A stretch of 7,196 bases of DNA. Origin: Pleurocapsa sp. MO_226.B13. GTDB taxonomy: Bacteria; Cyanobacteriota; Cyanobacteriia; Cyanobacteriales; Xenococcaceae. Both the position numbers and the translations under genes were made by a program. The notes beneath the pieces are model-generated. The model was not told where the DNA came from and made no database searches. It was given only the letters and a program-made list of their open reading frames with translations. Numbering within the stretch: the stretch's first letter is position 1; every line of letters begins with the position of its first letter. The stretch spans positions 1 to 7,196 of the forward strand of contig JASJEI010000410.1 of assembly GCA_030064795.1 (NCBI GenBank), in the 5' to 3' direction. Of this stretch, positions 1 to 5,599 are shown piece after piece.

Positions 1-42
1 GTTTGAATTGCTTGGAAAACTAATGATGCTTCCAACTTCGGG

Positions 43-369
43 TTAATCAATGAGAATTCTTTGAGCTGCACTTTTTTCTTTTCTGAAAATCATCCTCACT
101 TTACTTGATTTTGGGCTTAAACAAGAAGTATTGAGTAGGGTTCTGGTTTTGTGACCCTTGCCGAATATAGTTACAGCGATCGCTTCTCCTGTAGATTGAA
201 AATCAGACCAGTTCAAACCTACTAACTCAGAGATTCTCAAACCGAGAATATATAAGAGAGTGAGTATCAGGCGATCGCGTTCTGTAGAAGCTGCATTAAT
301 TAATTCCTTGACCTCTTCTCCTTGCAAAATCCTTTCATTCAGGGCATCTTTAGCCTTAGTAGTTGGCGT
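43..369 (-). pseudogene. Tyrosine recombinase/integrase remnant (decayed)
   Basis: The frame is open from just after a stop at 370-372 down to TAA at 43-45, about 108 codons. The first listed start would be a weak TTG at 325-327, but residues before it (KAKDALNERIL) already look like integrase linker sequence, so the real gene began further upstream. Integrase signatures are the segment LGLRISELVGLNWSDF, which carries the first catalytic arginine, and FGKGHKTR, which carries the beta-hairpin lysine. After that lysine the sequence stops resembling the family, as expected after a frameshift. The HxxR box and the tyrosine nucleophile are absent. The N-terminal core-binding domain is also missing upstream. 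Intact members are usually around 300 residues. Such enzymes cut and rejoin DNA at specific sites, but this copy cannot be active. Family assignment is firm; the exact history of decay is inferred. Confidence 0.8.
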
Positions 370-401
370 TTACGTAGCAAGCGAACAATTAACAACGCTA
401 A

Positions 402-602
402 GCCGTCCAGTTTAGTGAACAGCCTCTCTGAAGCGACGAAAAACTAGGCTTTTCCCGCCAAGCAGTTCGCTCTTCTTACTGACTTTCAGAGCTTTGATTC
501 CAATTTTTTTGTCTGTCACAGACTTGCTGTACACGCTCAATCTCATCGTCAAAAGCCCTATCCTGAAAGGCTTTTAGCTTGCCGTCCAGAAAACTGAACA
601 GC
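402..602. repeat. Imperfect 22-bp direct repeat pair
   Basis: The unit beginning GCCGTCCAG and ending GAACAGC occurs at 402-423 and again at 581-602. The two copies agree at 18 of 22 positions, with differences confined to the centre, and their starts are 179 bp apart. On the minus strand both can read Leu-Phe-(Ser/Thr)-x-Leu-Asp-Gly, so they may be duplicated coding debris or a recombinase-related site. Function is unknown. Confidence 0.45.
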
Positions 603-710
603 AAGCGCGTACTTTATTGTTCCGTTGCTACCCAAACCCCTAAATAAAAGTTTTTGATTTTAAGGGTAAAATTGTATAAAAAGTTTATCTTAATAAATTA
701 ATCAGCTAAC

Positions 711-736
711 TTGAATTTCGCTTAAGCGAAATTCAA
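711..736. repeat. 26-bp perfect palindrome downstream of parB
   Basis: A perfect self-complementary sequence centred on CTTAAG, with inner 20 bases AATTTCGCTTAAGCGAAATT and three further paired bases on each side. It lies 17 bp beyond the parB stop. A 22-bp stretch of it is repeated exactly at 1953-1974 on the other side of the operon. It has no loop and no T-run follows it on the minus strand, so a normal intrinsic terminator is unlikely. A protein binding site for the partition system is more plausible. Confidence 0.75.
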
Positions 737-752
737 AATAATCAATATTTTA

Positions 753-1214
753 TTAGTCATTATCAATGTCGCTGTATTGGCGTAAGAAAGCCTCTTGTTC
801 GCTCTTCGATAAACTTTGAAAGTAACTAAACAATGCGGACATTAGCGTGGATACATTAACTTCAGATCGCTTAGTAAACTTTCTTTTAAGTTGAGTCAGG
901 GTAATTTGCACGTCGAGATACAAATCCTCATCCACATAACCACCAGCTTGAGTAGTTTTAGGATCGCTTTTCTTTCCTGGAGGACGACCGCGACCTCTTT
1001 TGACAGTATTATTTTTCTGAGTTAGATTTGTGGAATTCTTTTGATCAACTGAAGGCTTTGGTGACTTTTCGTATTGAGTATCGCTCGCTTTTTGTTCGCT
1101 CTTCGATTCATCGACTGTAGTTTCTACTTCTTCTGTAGCTGGATTATCTACAATATTAATATTTCTTGCAGCTTTTAAACCTTGTTTTAGAGGATTACTT
1201 TTTTTTCTAGCCAT
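753..1214 (-). CDS. ParB-like partition adaptor (AT-hook plus probable ribbon-helix-helix)
   Basis: Small 153-residue DNA-binding protein encoded directly after the ParA-type ATPase, the usual position of the centromere-binding partner in small partition systems. The N-terminal 70 residues are polar and probably disordered. Residues 73-82 (RGRGRPPGKK) form an AT-hook-like motif that would enter the minor groove of AT-rich DNA. Residues about 92-133 (YVDEDLYLDVQITLTQLKRK, then a predicted helix through STLMSALFSYF) have the strand-helix-helix pattern of ribbon-helix-helix proteins. The start is supported by a strong purine-rich ribosome binding site (AGGAGAGGAAA). The ATG overlaps the end of the ATPase gene by 8 bp, suggesting translational coupling. 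No ParB/Spo0J-type nuclease-fold domain is seen. The role is inferred from position and motifs, not from recognised homology. Confidence 0.65.
   Translation of the reverse strand: MARKKSNPLKQGLKAARNINIVDNPATEEVETTVDESKSEQKASDTQYEKSPKPSVDQKNSTNLTQKNNTVKRGRGRPPGKKSDPKTTQAGGYVDEDLYLDVQITLTQLKRKFTKRSEVNVSTLMSALFSYFQSLSKSEQEAFLRQYSDIDND
795..1107. repeat. 16-bp perfect repeat inside the parB-like gene
   Basis: TTGTTCGCTCTTCGAT occurs at 795-810 and 1092-1107 in the same orientation. Both copies encode Ser-Lys-Ser-Glu-Gln, once near each end of the ParB-like protein. The inner 11 bases also occur outside the gene at 465-475. This may be coincidence of similar peptides, or a short dispersed repeat. 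Confidence 0.5.
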
Positions 1215-1812
1215 TGATTATTTCCTCTCCTAAATTGCAGTGTGCCAACCAAGCATCAGGGGATTTCCCATCTTTGTAATCGCGGACAATTACTCCCGCA
1301 CCAATACATCTGGCAAGACAAACTAGTTCGGGAATAGAAGTTTTAAAATAAGGAATTCCTTCGTCATCTAAAGCTTCTTGAGCATTAGTCAAATCACTAT
1401 TAACTAACCCCCCTCTTCCTGGCTTTACTTTGGTAAATAAAACCTTCGACTTGGCTTTTGCCTGTTGGACTTTTTTGAAAGTATCGATTACAGCCGTTAC
1501 ATCAGCAAAGTTAGGCGATGTAGGCAAAATCAGCACATCGCATTCATCGCATAATTCTTGAAGCGTTTCTGGATCTGGATGACCTTTAGTGTCTATAACA
1601 AAATTTTGATAGTTCTTTGCGTGGTTGGGAAAAGCATTAAGACTAACAGTCTTAAACGGTAATTTATCTTGAGCAGCCCATTTCAATGCCGTGCGGTTGC
1701 CATCAGCATCAACTAATAATGTGGGATTAGCTTCGTTAAGAAATGCTGCCAAATGTATGCCTGTCGTGGTTTTGCCTACACCGCCTTTAATTGCCGCCAG
1801 GGAAATTATCAT
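1207..1812 (-). CDS. parA: ParA-family partition ATPase (small, MinD/Soj-like)
   Basis: A 201-residue ParA/MinD-superfamily ATPase that would bind non-specific DNA in its ATP form and move plasmid copies apart when stimulated by its centromere-bound partner. The deviant Walker A motif KGGVGKTT is at residues 9-16 with the signature Lys9 and the catalytic Lys14. The A' motif LLVDADGNRTA follows at 32-42, and Walker B-like FVIDTKG is at 71-77 with Asp74. It has no N-terminal HTH extension and its length is typical of short type Ib ParA proteins, which usually do not act as their own DNA-specific repressor. The chosen ATG lies just before the P-loop strand; no clear ribosome binding site precedes it. 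The gene overlaps the ParB-like gene by 8 bp. The family assignment is secure. Confidence 0.93.
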   Translation of the reverse strand: MIISLAAIKGGVGKTTTGIHLAAFLNEANPTLLVDADGNRTALKWAAQDKLPFKTVSLNAFPNHAKNYQNFVIDTKGHPDPETLQELCDECDVLILPTSPNFADVTAVIDTFKKVQQAKAKSKVLFTKVKPGRGGLVNSDLTNAQEALDDEGIPYFKTSIPELVCLARCIGAGVIVRDYKDGKSPDAWLAHCNLGEEIING

Positions 1813-1815
1813 AAC

Positions 1816-1841
1816 TTATTAAATCAATAATTGATTAATAA
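1816..1841. promoter_or_regulatory. Inverted repeat in the parA leader (candidate operator)
   Basis: Arms TTATTAAATCAA (1816-1827) and TTGATTAATAA (1831-1841) are complementary apart from one extra base, separated by three bases. The repeat lies between the parA promoter and the parA ATG (ending 3 bp before it). It could be an operator for the ribbon-helix-helix protein or an RNA hairpin masking translation start. Function is inferred from position. Confidence 0.5.
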
Positions 1842-1860
1842 ATGGTTTTAAGCAACTATA

Positions 1861-1889
1861 TTTATACCTGCAAAATATTAAAACGGCAA
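1861..1889 (-). promoter_or_regulatory. Sigma-70-type promoter of the parAB operon
   Basis: On the minus strand TTGCCG (1884-1889) and TATAAA (1861-1866) are separated by exactly 17 bases. This predicts transcription starting around 1850-1855 and a leader of roughly 40 nt that contains the 1816-1841 inverted repeat before the parA ATG. No other equally good promoter is seen in this AT-rich region. Confidence 0.55.
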
Positions 1890-1913
1890 GAAAATAAATA
1901 ATTGGTTTATATT

Positions 1914-1959
1914 AAATTCATATTATTTGAAATACAAGCAGTTAAAATAATATGAATTT
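1914..1959. repeat. 15-bp perfect inverted repeat upstream of the parAB promoter
   Basis: Arms AAATTCATATTATTT (1914-1928) and AAATAATATGAATTT (1945-1959) are perfectly complementary around a 16-base loop. The right arm shares five bases (1955-1959) with the AflII-centred palindrome at 1955-1974. It lies about 25 bp upstream of the parA -35 element. Candidate partition-site component or operator; no terminator-like T-run is present. Confidence 0.6.
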
Positions 1960-1974
1960 CGCTTAAGCGAAATT
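1955..1974. repeat. Second copy of the AflII-centred palindrome
   Basis: AATTTCGCTTAAGCGAAATT is a perfect 20-bp palindrome. Together with two bases to its left it matches 22 bp of the palindrome at 711-736. The two centres are 1241 bp apart and bracket the parAB operon. Matching copies on both sides of a partition operon suggest a binding site, or traces of a cassette boundary. Confidence 0.7.
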
Positions 1975-2114
1975 TGTAAGTATTGCCAAGTGGATTTTAC
2001 AGGGTTTCTGTTTTTGAATACAAAGTTAACTTGACTATCACTAAAATTAAGATAATAACTACAATTATTAAATATAAAGCCTCGTATATTCTTAGCAATA
2101 GTTAGCAAATTAAT
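1975..2114. other. AT-rich intergenic stretch, possible weak plus-strand promoter
   Basis: No gene is supported. A 61-codon frame crosses it on the minus strand from a TTG, but it lacks a ribosome binding site and runs through the palindrome. TTGACT at 2031-2036 followed 16 bases later by TAATAA (2053-2058) could be a weak plus-strand promoter, though the next plus-strand gene starts 300 bp downstream. Confidence 0.3.
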
Positions 2115-2348
2115 CTATTTTTTAAACGCTGCTTTCCAAAATTGACGACGCTTGAGTATTTCTTCACCTACTATTTGTCTACCTATGTAGTTGGATGCGG
2201 GTTCGAGAGAAAAGAAAGTCCTTTGGAAATTATGCTTGTATCAATCATGTTCGCCAGGATAAACAAGCTTTTCAAGCAATGCCCACAAAGTTAATATTTT
2301 TTTGCTTTTGCTACGATTTGTGGTGGCAAAGTTGAACACTACAGAGAT
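2115..2348 (-). pseudogene. Degenerate unknown coding fragment with an in-frame TGA
   Basis: On the minus strand one frame reads a protein-like sequence from just after a stop at 2349-2351 to TAG at 2115-2117, about 77 codons. It is interrupted only by TGA at 2241-2243. Before the TGA it contains LTLWALLEKLVYPGEHD; after it come YKHNFQRTFFSLEPASNYIG and then IVGEEILKRRQFWKAAFKK up to the stop. The mix of hydrophobic, aromatic and charged residues on both sides looks like real protein, and the TGA could be a mutated TGG. No ATG or GTG follows the TGA to restart translation. I do not recognise the family. It probably represents the C-terminal end of a lost gene. The coding reading is by eye, so confidence is limited. 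Confidence 0.4.
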
Positions 2349-2363
2349 TCATAACCGCAAAAA

Positions 2364-3779
2364 ATGGTAGAACAAATCTATAAAACTCCAAGACGAAGAC
2401 ATTTTTTCTCCAATGGCTCACTCAAGTCGCTACAAGAAATTCCCCTCATACTAGAAGATCTAAAATCATCTACCGACACATCAAAAACTCAGATCCAAGA
2501 CTGGATGCAAAAGGCTCAAGCTGTTGACAAGCTAATCGGAATTAAACGAAGCATGATTCCTTGTTTGCCCATATCCATCATGGCTCATGAAGACAGCGAA
2601 AAATGTTTTAATCTGGCAAAAGCGATTGGAGAAACAGCCCAACCAAAAATTCTTCCGTCGAACTACGACCAAGCTTGCTGGTATCTCACTCTCAAATATT
2701 CCCAACAGGCATTGGGAATAGCCATAGCCCAAAAGCTTTATCCCCGATGTCTTTATAATCCCTTTCATCCTCTAGATATCCTCTTAAATCCCGAATCCAA
2801 ATACTTTGAGTACGTATTAGATTCCCTGGAATTAGACGAGAAATATCGCCAAGAAATTGCCGATTCCCTAAAACTCAAACCCAACTGCATCGAAAGACTT
2901 TTAGATTCAGCAGAAGCAAAAGAGAAAGAGATTGAGAAACTTCTAAAATCTCTTCAATTAACTCCTGAATGTCGCCAACAATTTCTAGCATCACTAGACA
3001 AATTTGACCGAAGAGGACTTTTCTGTCGCCATTTACCCTATAAATCCGTCAGAAATCTAATTCGCAGCACTGAAATTAATCTAGCTCGCTATCGCCTAAT
3101 TGAAGCAGGATTCTCCATACTCAAAACTAAAGCAGAAGCAGAGAAACTTTCATTTAATTTTCCCAACCACACCGAATTATTCCTGAAAATCCTTCGAGAC
3201 GAATTCAAAACCGCCTGGCTATCCAATCCTCTCAACGACGATTATCAGTGTGCAACCAAAAAAACCCAAATTGAGAATCTAACCGCTAAAATACGCATCC
3301 TCGAAGGTAAAGAATGGGAAACAGACAACATTACAACCAGAGGTCAGTTTAACTTTTTTCGCCTCAAAGAACTTCCCTTTAACTCCGAAGCTACACCCCA
3401 ATACCTTGAATACTTAAAAACAAATGATTGGTCTAGTTACTGGCTTTATATCTTCTATGACTTACACAAACAACTACGGTCAAGAAATAATGGCTCGGTA
3501 GATCGCTTAAACGAGCAAAGAAAACATTACGCTCGATTAGCCGAAGAAAACCAGTGGTCAGATCGATTCGTTTCGGAAATTCCCCCAGAACATCTAGAAG
3601 GTTACGTCTACATGCTTTGGAGAGACTACCTCAAAATCTACAAGAAGCATAAGAATATATTCATTGATGAATTCGATTGGTTGGCAGGATCTCCGAATCA
3701 ATCTCGCACCACTAATAACAGACAGCAAGTTAAAGCCCAGATAGATTGTCGTGGCTATATTCATTGGGTTTGGGCTTGA
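2364..3779 (+). CDS. Hypothetical protein, 471 residues, with helical repeats
   Basis: An intact long reading frame that I do not recognise. It has no signal peptide, no membrane segment and no known catalytic motif I can identify. The N-terminus is basic (KTPRRRHFF, residues 7-15). Residues about 150-212 contain roughly three related helical units, each with a Leu-x-Ser-Leu-x-Leu core (LDSLELDEKYRQEIADSL, then LKLKPNCIERLLDS, then LKSLQLTPECRQQFLASL). The remainder is rich in Trp, Tyr and Arg/Lys, with an aromatic patch WSSYWLYIFYDLHKQL near 356-371 and another near 413-424. Codons ending in C (ATC, CTC, CCC, TCC) seem commoner than in the downstream recombinase, hinting at a different origin. 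ATG is preceded by an A-run, not a clear ribosome binding site. It is transcribed away from the parAB operon and ends before a terminator. A plasmid replication or maintenance role is possible but unproven. Confidence 0.7.
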   Translation: MVEQIYKTPRRRHFFSNGSLKSLQEIPLILEDLKSSTDTSKTQIQDWMQKAQAVDKLIGIKRSMIPCLPISIMAHEDSEKCFNLAKAIGETAQPKILPSNYDQACWYLTLKYSQQALGIAIAQKLYPRCLYNPFHPLDILLNPESKYFEYVLDSLELDEKYRQEIADSLKLKPNCIERLLDSAEAKEKEIEKLLKSLQLTPECRQQFLASLDKFDRRGLFCRHLPYKSVRNLIRSTEINLARYRLIEAGFSILKTKAEAEKLSFNFPNHTELFLKILRDEFKTAWLSNPLNDDYQCATKKTQIENLTAKIRILEGKEWETDNITTRGQFNFFRLKELPFNSEATPQYLEYLKTNDWSSYWLYIFYDLHKQLRSRNNGSVDRLNEQRKHYARLAEENQWSDRFVSEIPPEHLEGYVYMLWRDYLKIYKKHKNIFIDEFDWLAGSPNQSRTTNNRQQVKAQIDCRGYIHWVWA

Positions 3780-3821
3780 GTTTAACTGCGAACAAGCCGA
3801 TTCCCAACTAAGTCTATCTTT

Positions 3822-3846
3822 AAATGACTCATAAGAGTCTTTTTTT
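3822..3846 (+). terminator. Intrinsic terminator after the 471-residue gene
   Basis: GACTC (3826-3830) and GAGTC (3835-3839) form a 5-bp stem around the loop ATAA, followed directly by seven T residues (3840-3846). A few A residues before the stem can pair with the T-run past one mismatch. It lies 43 bp after the stop codon and would separate this gene from the recombinase unit. Confidence 0.65.
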
Positions 3847-3945
3847 GGTTCCATTTCAATTAGCTTAACTTAACTTTATATATTCGCAAAAAACCCCAAA
3901 TATCCCAAGGAATTGTTATCAATAAAACTAAGTTTTTAATAATAG

Positions 3946-3970
3946 ATAAGCTTTCTTTTTATTAGCTTAT
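3946..3970. repeat. 7-bp inverted repeat upstream of the recombinase
   Basis: ATAAGCT (3946-3952) and AGCTTAT (3964-3970) are perfect complements around 11 bases. It directly abuts the stronger inverted repeat at 3971-4004, so the two may form one compound regulatory or recombination site. On its own it is short enough to be chance in AT-rich DNA. Confidence 0.35.
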
Positions 3971-4004
3971 TTGTGCAGGAGTTAAATGGCTTACTCCCGC
4001 ACAA
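3971..4004. promoter_or_regulatory. 34-bp near-perfect inverted repeat before the recombinase (operator or recombination site)
   Basis: Arms TTGTGCAGGAGT (3971-3982) and ACTCCCGCACAA (3993-4004) are complementary at 11 of 12 positions around a 10-base spacer. The repeat is distinctly GC-richer than its surroundings and sits 39 bp before the recombinase ATG. TATTAT at 4010-4015 could be a -10 element, with the right arm occupying the spacer between it and the -35 position, as expected for an autoregulatory operator. A recombinase binding site is the alternative. Confidence 0.5.
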
Positions 4005-4043
4005 CATAGTATTATTAATTACTAGATATTTATTGATAGAAAT

Positions 4044-5558
4044 ATGAAACTAAAAGGATTTGGTATTGCTGGCTATGCTAGAGTTTCAACTCGCGAACAG
4101 GCAGAGAATCAATATGCTCTAGAACAGCAAATAGCTCGTTTAAAAGATGCAATTGCTCGGTTATATCCAGGGAAAGAATTTGAAATCTTTTTTGATATTG
4201 AATCGGGCAATAGTGCAGCTAGAAAGCAATATAATCGAATGCTTAATCTAGTTGAACAGGGAAAAATAACCACTATCTTTGCTACTCGTTGGGATAGATT
4301 AACCAGAAACCAACTAATTTTTTTACATCTCAAAGAAACATTACGCTCGTCTAATATTTCTTTGCAGCTTTTAGATCAAGGAGAAGTAGATTTTAGTACT
4401 GCCAGTGGCGAACTATTTGCCGATATTCAGGGCTTGCTTGCTTTTCACGAGCGAAATATGCTCCGAGAACGAGTCAAGAAAGGCAATGAATATAGAAGAA
4501 AAAGAAGAGCAGCCTGTGGTAGAGCACCTTGGGGATATGTGACTCTTGATGAAAAATATGTCTTGGATACAAAACCTATTGTTTGCGCCTTAGAAGATCG
4601 ACCCGATAACTATCTAGAACTATATGAAGAAGCCGATGATTCGCCTAACTTACCTGGAGTTAGTAAAGCTCAAATTGCTAGAGAAGCAGTCGATTATTTT
4701 CTTCAAGTCAGAAGACCTCGTAAGGTTTTAAGCTATCTCTATGAAAAATATGGCGCGCGTCGTAAAAGTTATACCAATTTAGCTTTAACTGAAGAATTAC
4801 TATTTTGGAATGCAGGGCAACATTTTGCCGACTGGATGAAAAATCCCGTGCTGCGAGGTCATACTGCCTATCTGAAGTATGAAGGGAGAAGGTTAAAACC
4901 CGTTGACCAATGGCAACTCCATCCAAATACCCATCCAGACCAAGTTTTAGTTAAGGAATCGGAATTAATTGAAATTAAAGATTATCTCAAGTCTAATACT
5001 CGCAAGGTAGGTACTCCTGGAAGTAAGTGTTACTTAACGGGTTTGGTTTTTTGTCATGAGTGTGGGCATAAATGCGTCCTCAAACGGGGTACTAAACTTT
5101 CCTATTACGGCTGTCGTCATTCTGGGACTGGCTGCGACAACCGTAAAAACGTTCGCATGGAGAAACTTGAAAGTGCAGTTATTGCCAAATTATTTGAGAA
5201 AGCCAACTCAATTGAATCTCAGCCCGAAATCGAACAAGTTCTGTTTGAATCGCCAAAATTAATCAAACTGAAGGAACAATTAGCAGGGTTGGAGAAGCTG
5301 TTGGAGATTCAAGACGACGACAATCTCAAACGGGCTAAATATGCCTTAGAACGGGAAATTGAGTCTTTGACGAATAGTTCGGAACAGGAGAATTTTGTTA
5401 ATGCGACGGCGAAGAATATTTTGGCTTATCCCCATGCCAAACATTTGGGATTTTGGTACGTTCTCTCAATAACTGAGAGAGAAATTGTCTACGAAAAATT
5501 GATTAAGCGAGTCAATATTCTCGATGGAAAAGTTGTCGAGATCGAGCTTAATGTTTGA
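4044..5558 (+). CDS. Large serine recombinase, XisF-like
   Basis: A 504-residue serine recombinase that would bind two DNA sites, cut with a covalent Ser-DNA link and rejoin them by strand rotation. The N-terminal resolvase domain (about 7-150) shows YARVST with nucleophile Ser15 and Arg13, and the active-site motif WDRLTR (83-88; Arg85, Arg88). A recombinase domain spans about 155-310. A zinc ribbon follows, with C337, C340, C357 and C364. A predicted coiled coil occupies about 405-445 (KLKEQLAGLEKLLEIQDD). Length and layout match XisF, the cyanobacterial recombinase that excises the fdxN element, which is about 510 residues. All key residues are present, so it looks active. A short gap (38 bp) separates its stop from the multi-HTH gene. 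There is no obvious ribosome binding site, and two inverted repeats lie just upstream. Serine-recombinase identity is certain; the XisF subgroup is likely but unproven. Confidence 0.93.
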   Translation: MKLKGFGIAGYARVSTREQAENQYALEQQIARLKDAIARLYPGKEFEIFFDIESGNSAARKQYNRMLNLVEQGKITTIFATRWDRLTRNQLIFLHLKETLRSSNISLQLLDQGEVDFSTASGELFADIQGLLAFHERNMLRERVKKGNEYRRKRRAACGRAPWGYVTLDEKYVLDTKPIVCALEDRPDNYLELYEEADDSPNLPGVSKAQIAREAVDYFLQVRRPRKVLSYLYEKYGARRKSYTNLALTEELLFWNAGQHFADWMKNPVLRGHTAYLKYEGRRLKPVDQWQLHPNTHPDQVLVKESELIEIKDYLKSNTRKVGTPGSKCYLTGLVFCHECGHKCVLKRGTKLSYYGCRHSGTGCDNRKNVRMEKLESAVIAKLFEKANSIESQPEIEQVLFESPKLIKLKEQLAGLEKLLEIQDDDNLKRAKYALEREIESLTNSSEQENFVNATAKNILAYPHAKHLGFWYVLSITEREIVYEKLIKRVNILDGKVVEIELNV

Positions 5559-5581
5559 AGCGAACAAGAGTAAGTATTCAT

Positions 5582-5599
5582 GGAGGCATTAGCATTATG
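5582..5599 (+). promoter_or_regulatory. Ribosome binding site deciding the multi-HTH start
   Basis: GGAGG (5582-5586) lies 10 bases before ATG at 5597. It favours this start over the in-frame TTG at 5555 that overlaps the recombinase stop. The choice is confirmed by the downstream paralogue, whose N-terminus (M-x-x-x-S-T-I) aligns exactly with the protein starting at 5597. Confidence 0.7.

Larger units (their letters stand above)
370..752. other. Gene-poor stretch with decayed reading frames
   Basis: I find no convincing gene here. On the minus strand two short frames run, 476-613 (about 45 codons, containing LDGKLKAFQDRAFDDEIERV) and another through about 345-445, but neither has a ribosome binding site or a recognisable family. 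They may be debris from the region upstream of the broken integrase. An imperfect 22-bp direct repeat (402-423 and 581-602) and a 26-bp palindrome (711-736) lie inside. The last 100 bases before the partition operon's end are very AT-rich. Confidence 0.5.

Noticed and set aside
640..675. Possible terminator for parAB on the minus strand (CCCTTAAAAT ... ATTTAGGGG)
   Set aside because: The stem needs bulges and no T-run follows it.
1923..2108. 61-codon minus-strand frame in the parAB upstream region
   Set aside because: Starts at TTG without a ribosome binding site, reads through the palindrome and has AT-driven composition (many Asn, Phe, Tyr). No family resemblance.
3594..3854. 86-codon minus-strand frame over the end of the 471-residue gene
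   Set aside because: Mostly a shadow of the plus-strand gene, crosses its terminator, and resembles no known protein.
3881..5579. TATTC pentamers flanking the recombinase (3881-3885, 5575-5579), recalling the fdxN core site
   Set aside because: A 5-bp match is expected many times in AT-rich DNA and the surrounding bases do not match each other.
5555..5596. TTG start of the multi-HTH gene overlapping the recombinase stop
   Set aside because: The ATG at 5597 has a good GGAGG and aligns with the start of the downstream paralogue, so the 14 extra residues are probably not translated.
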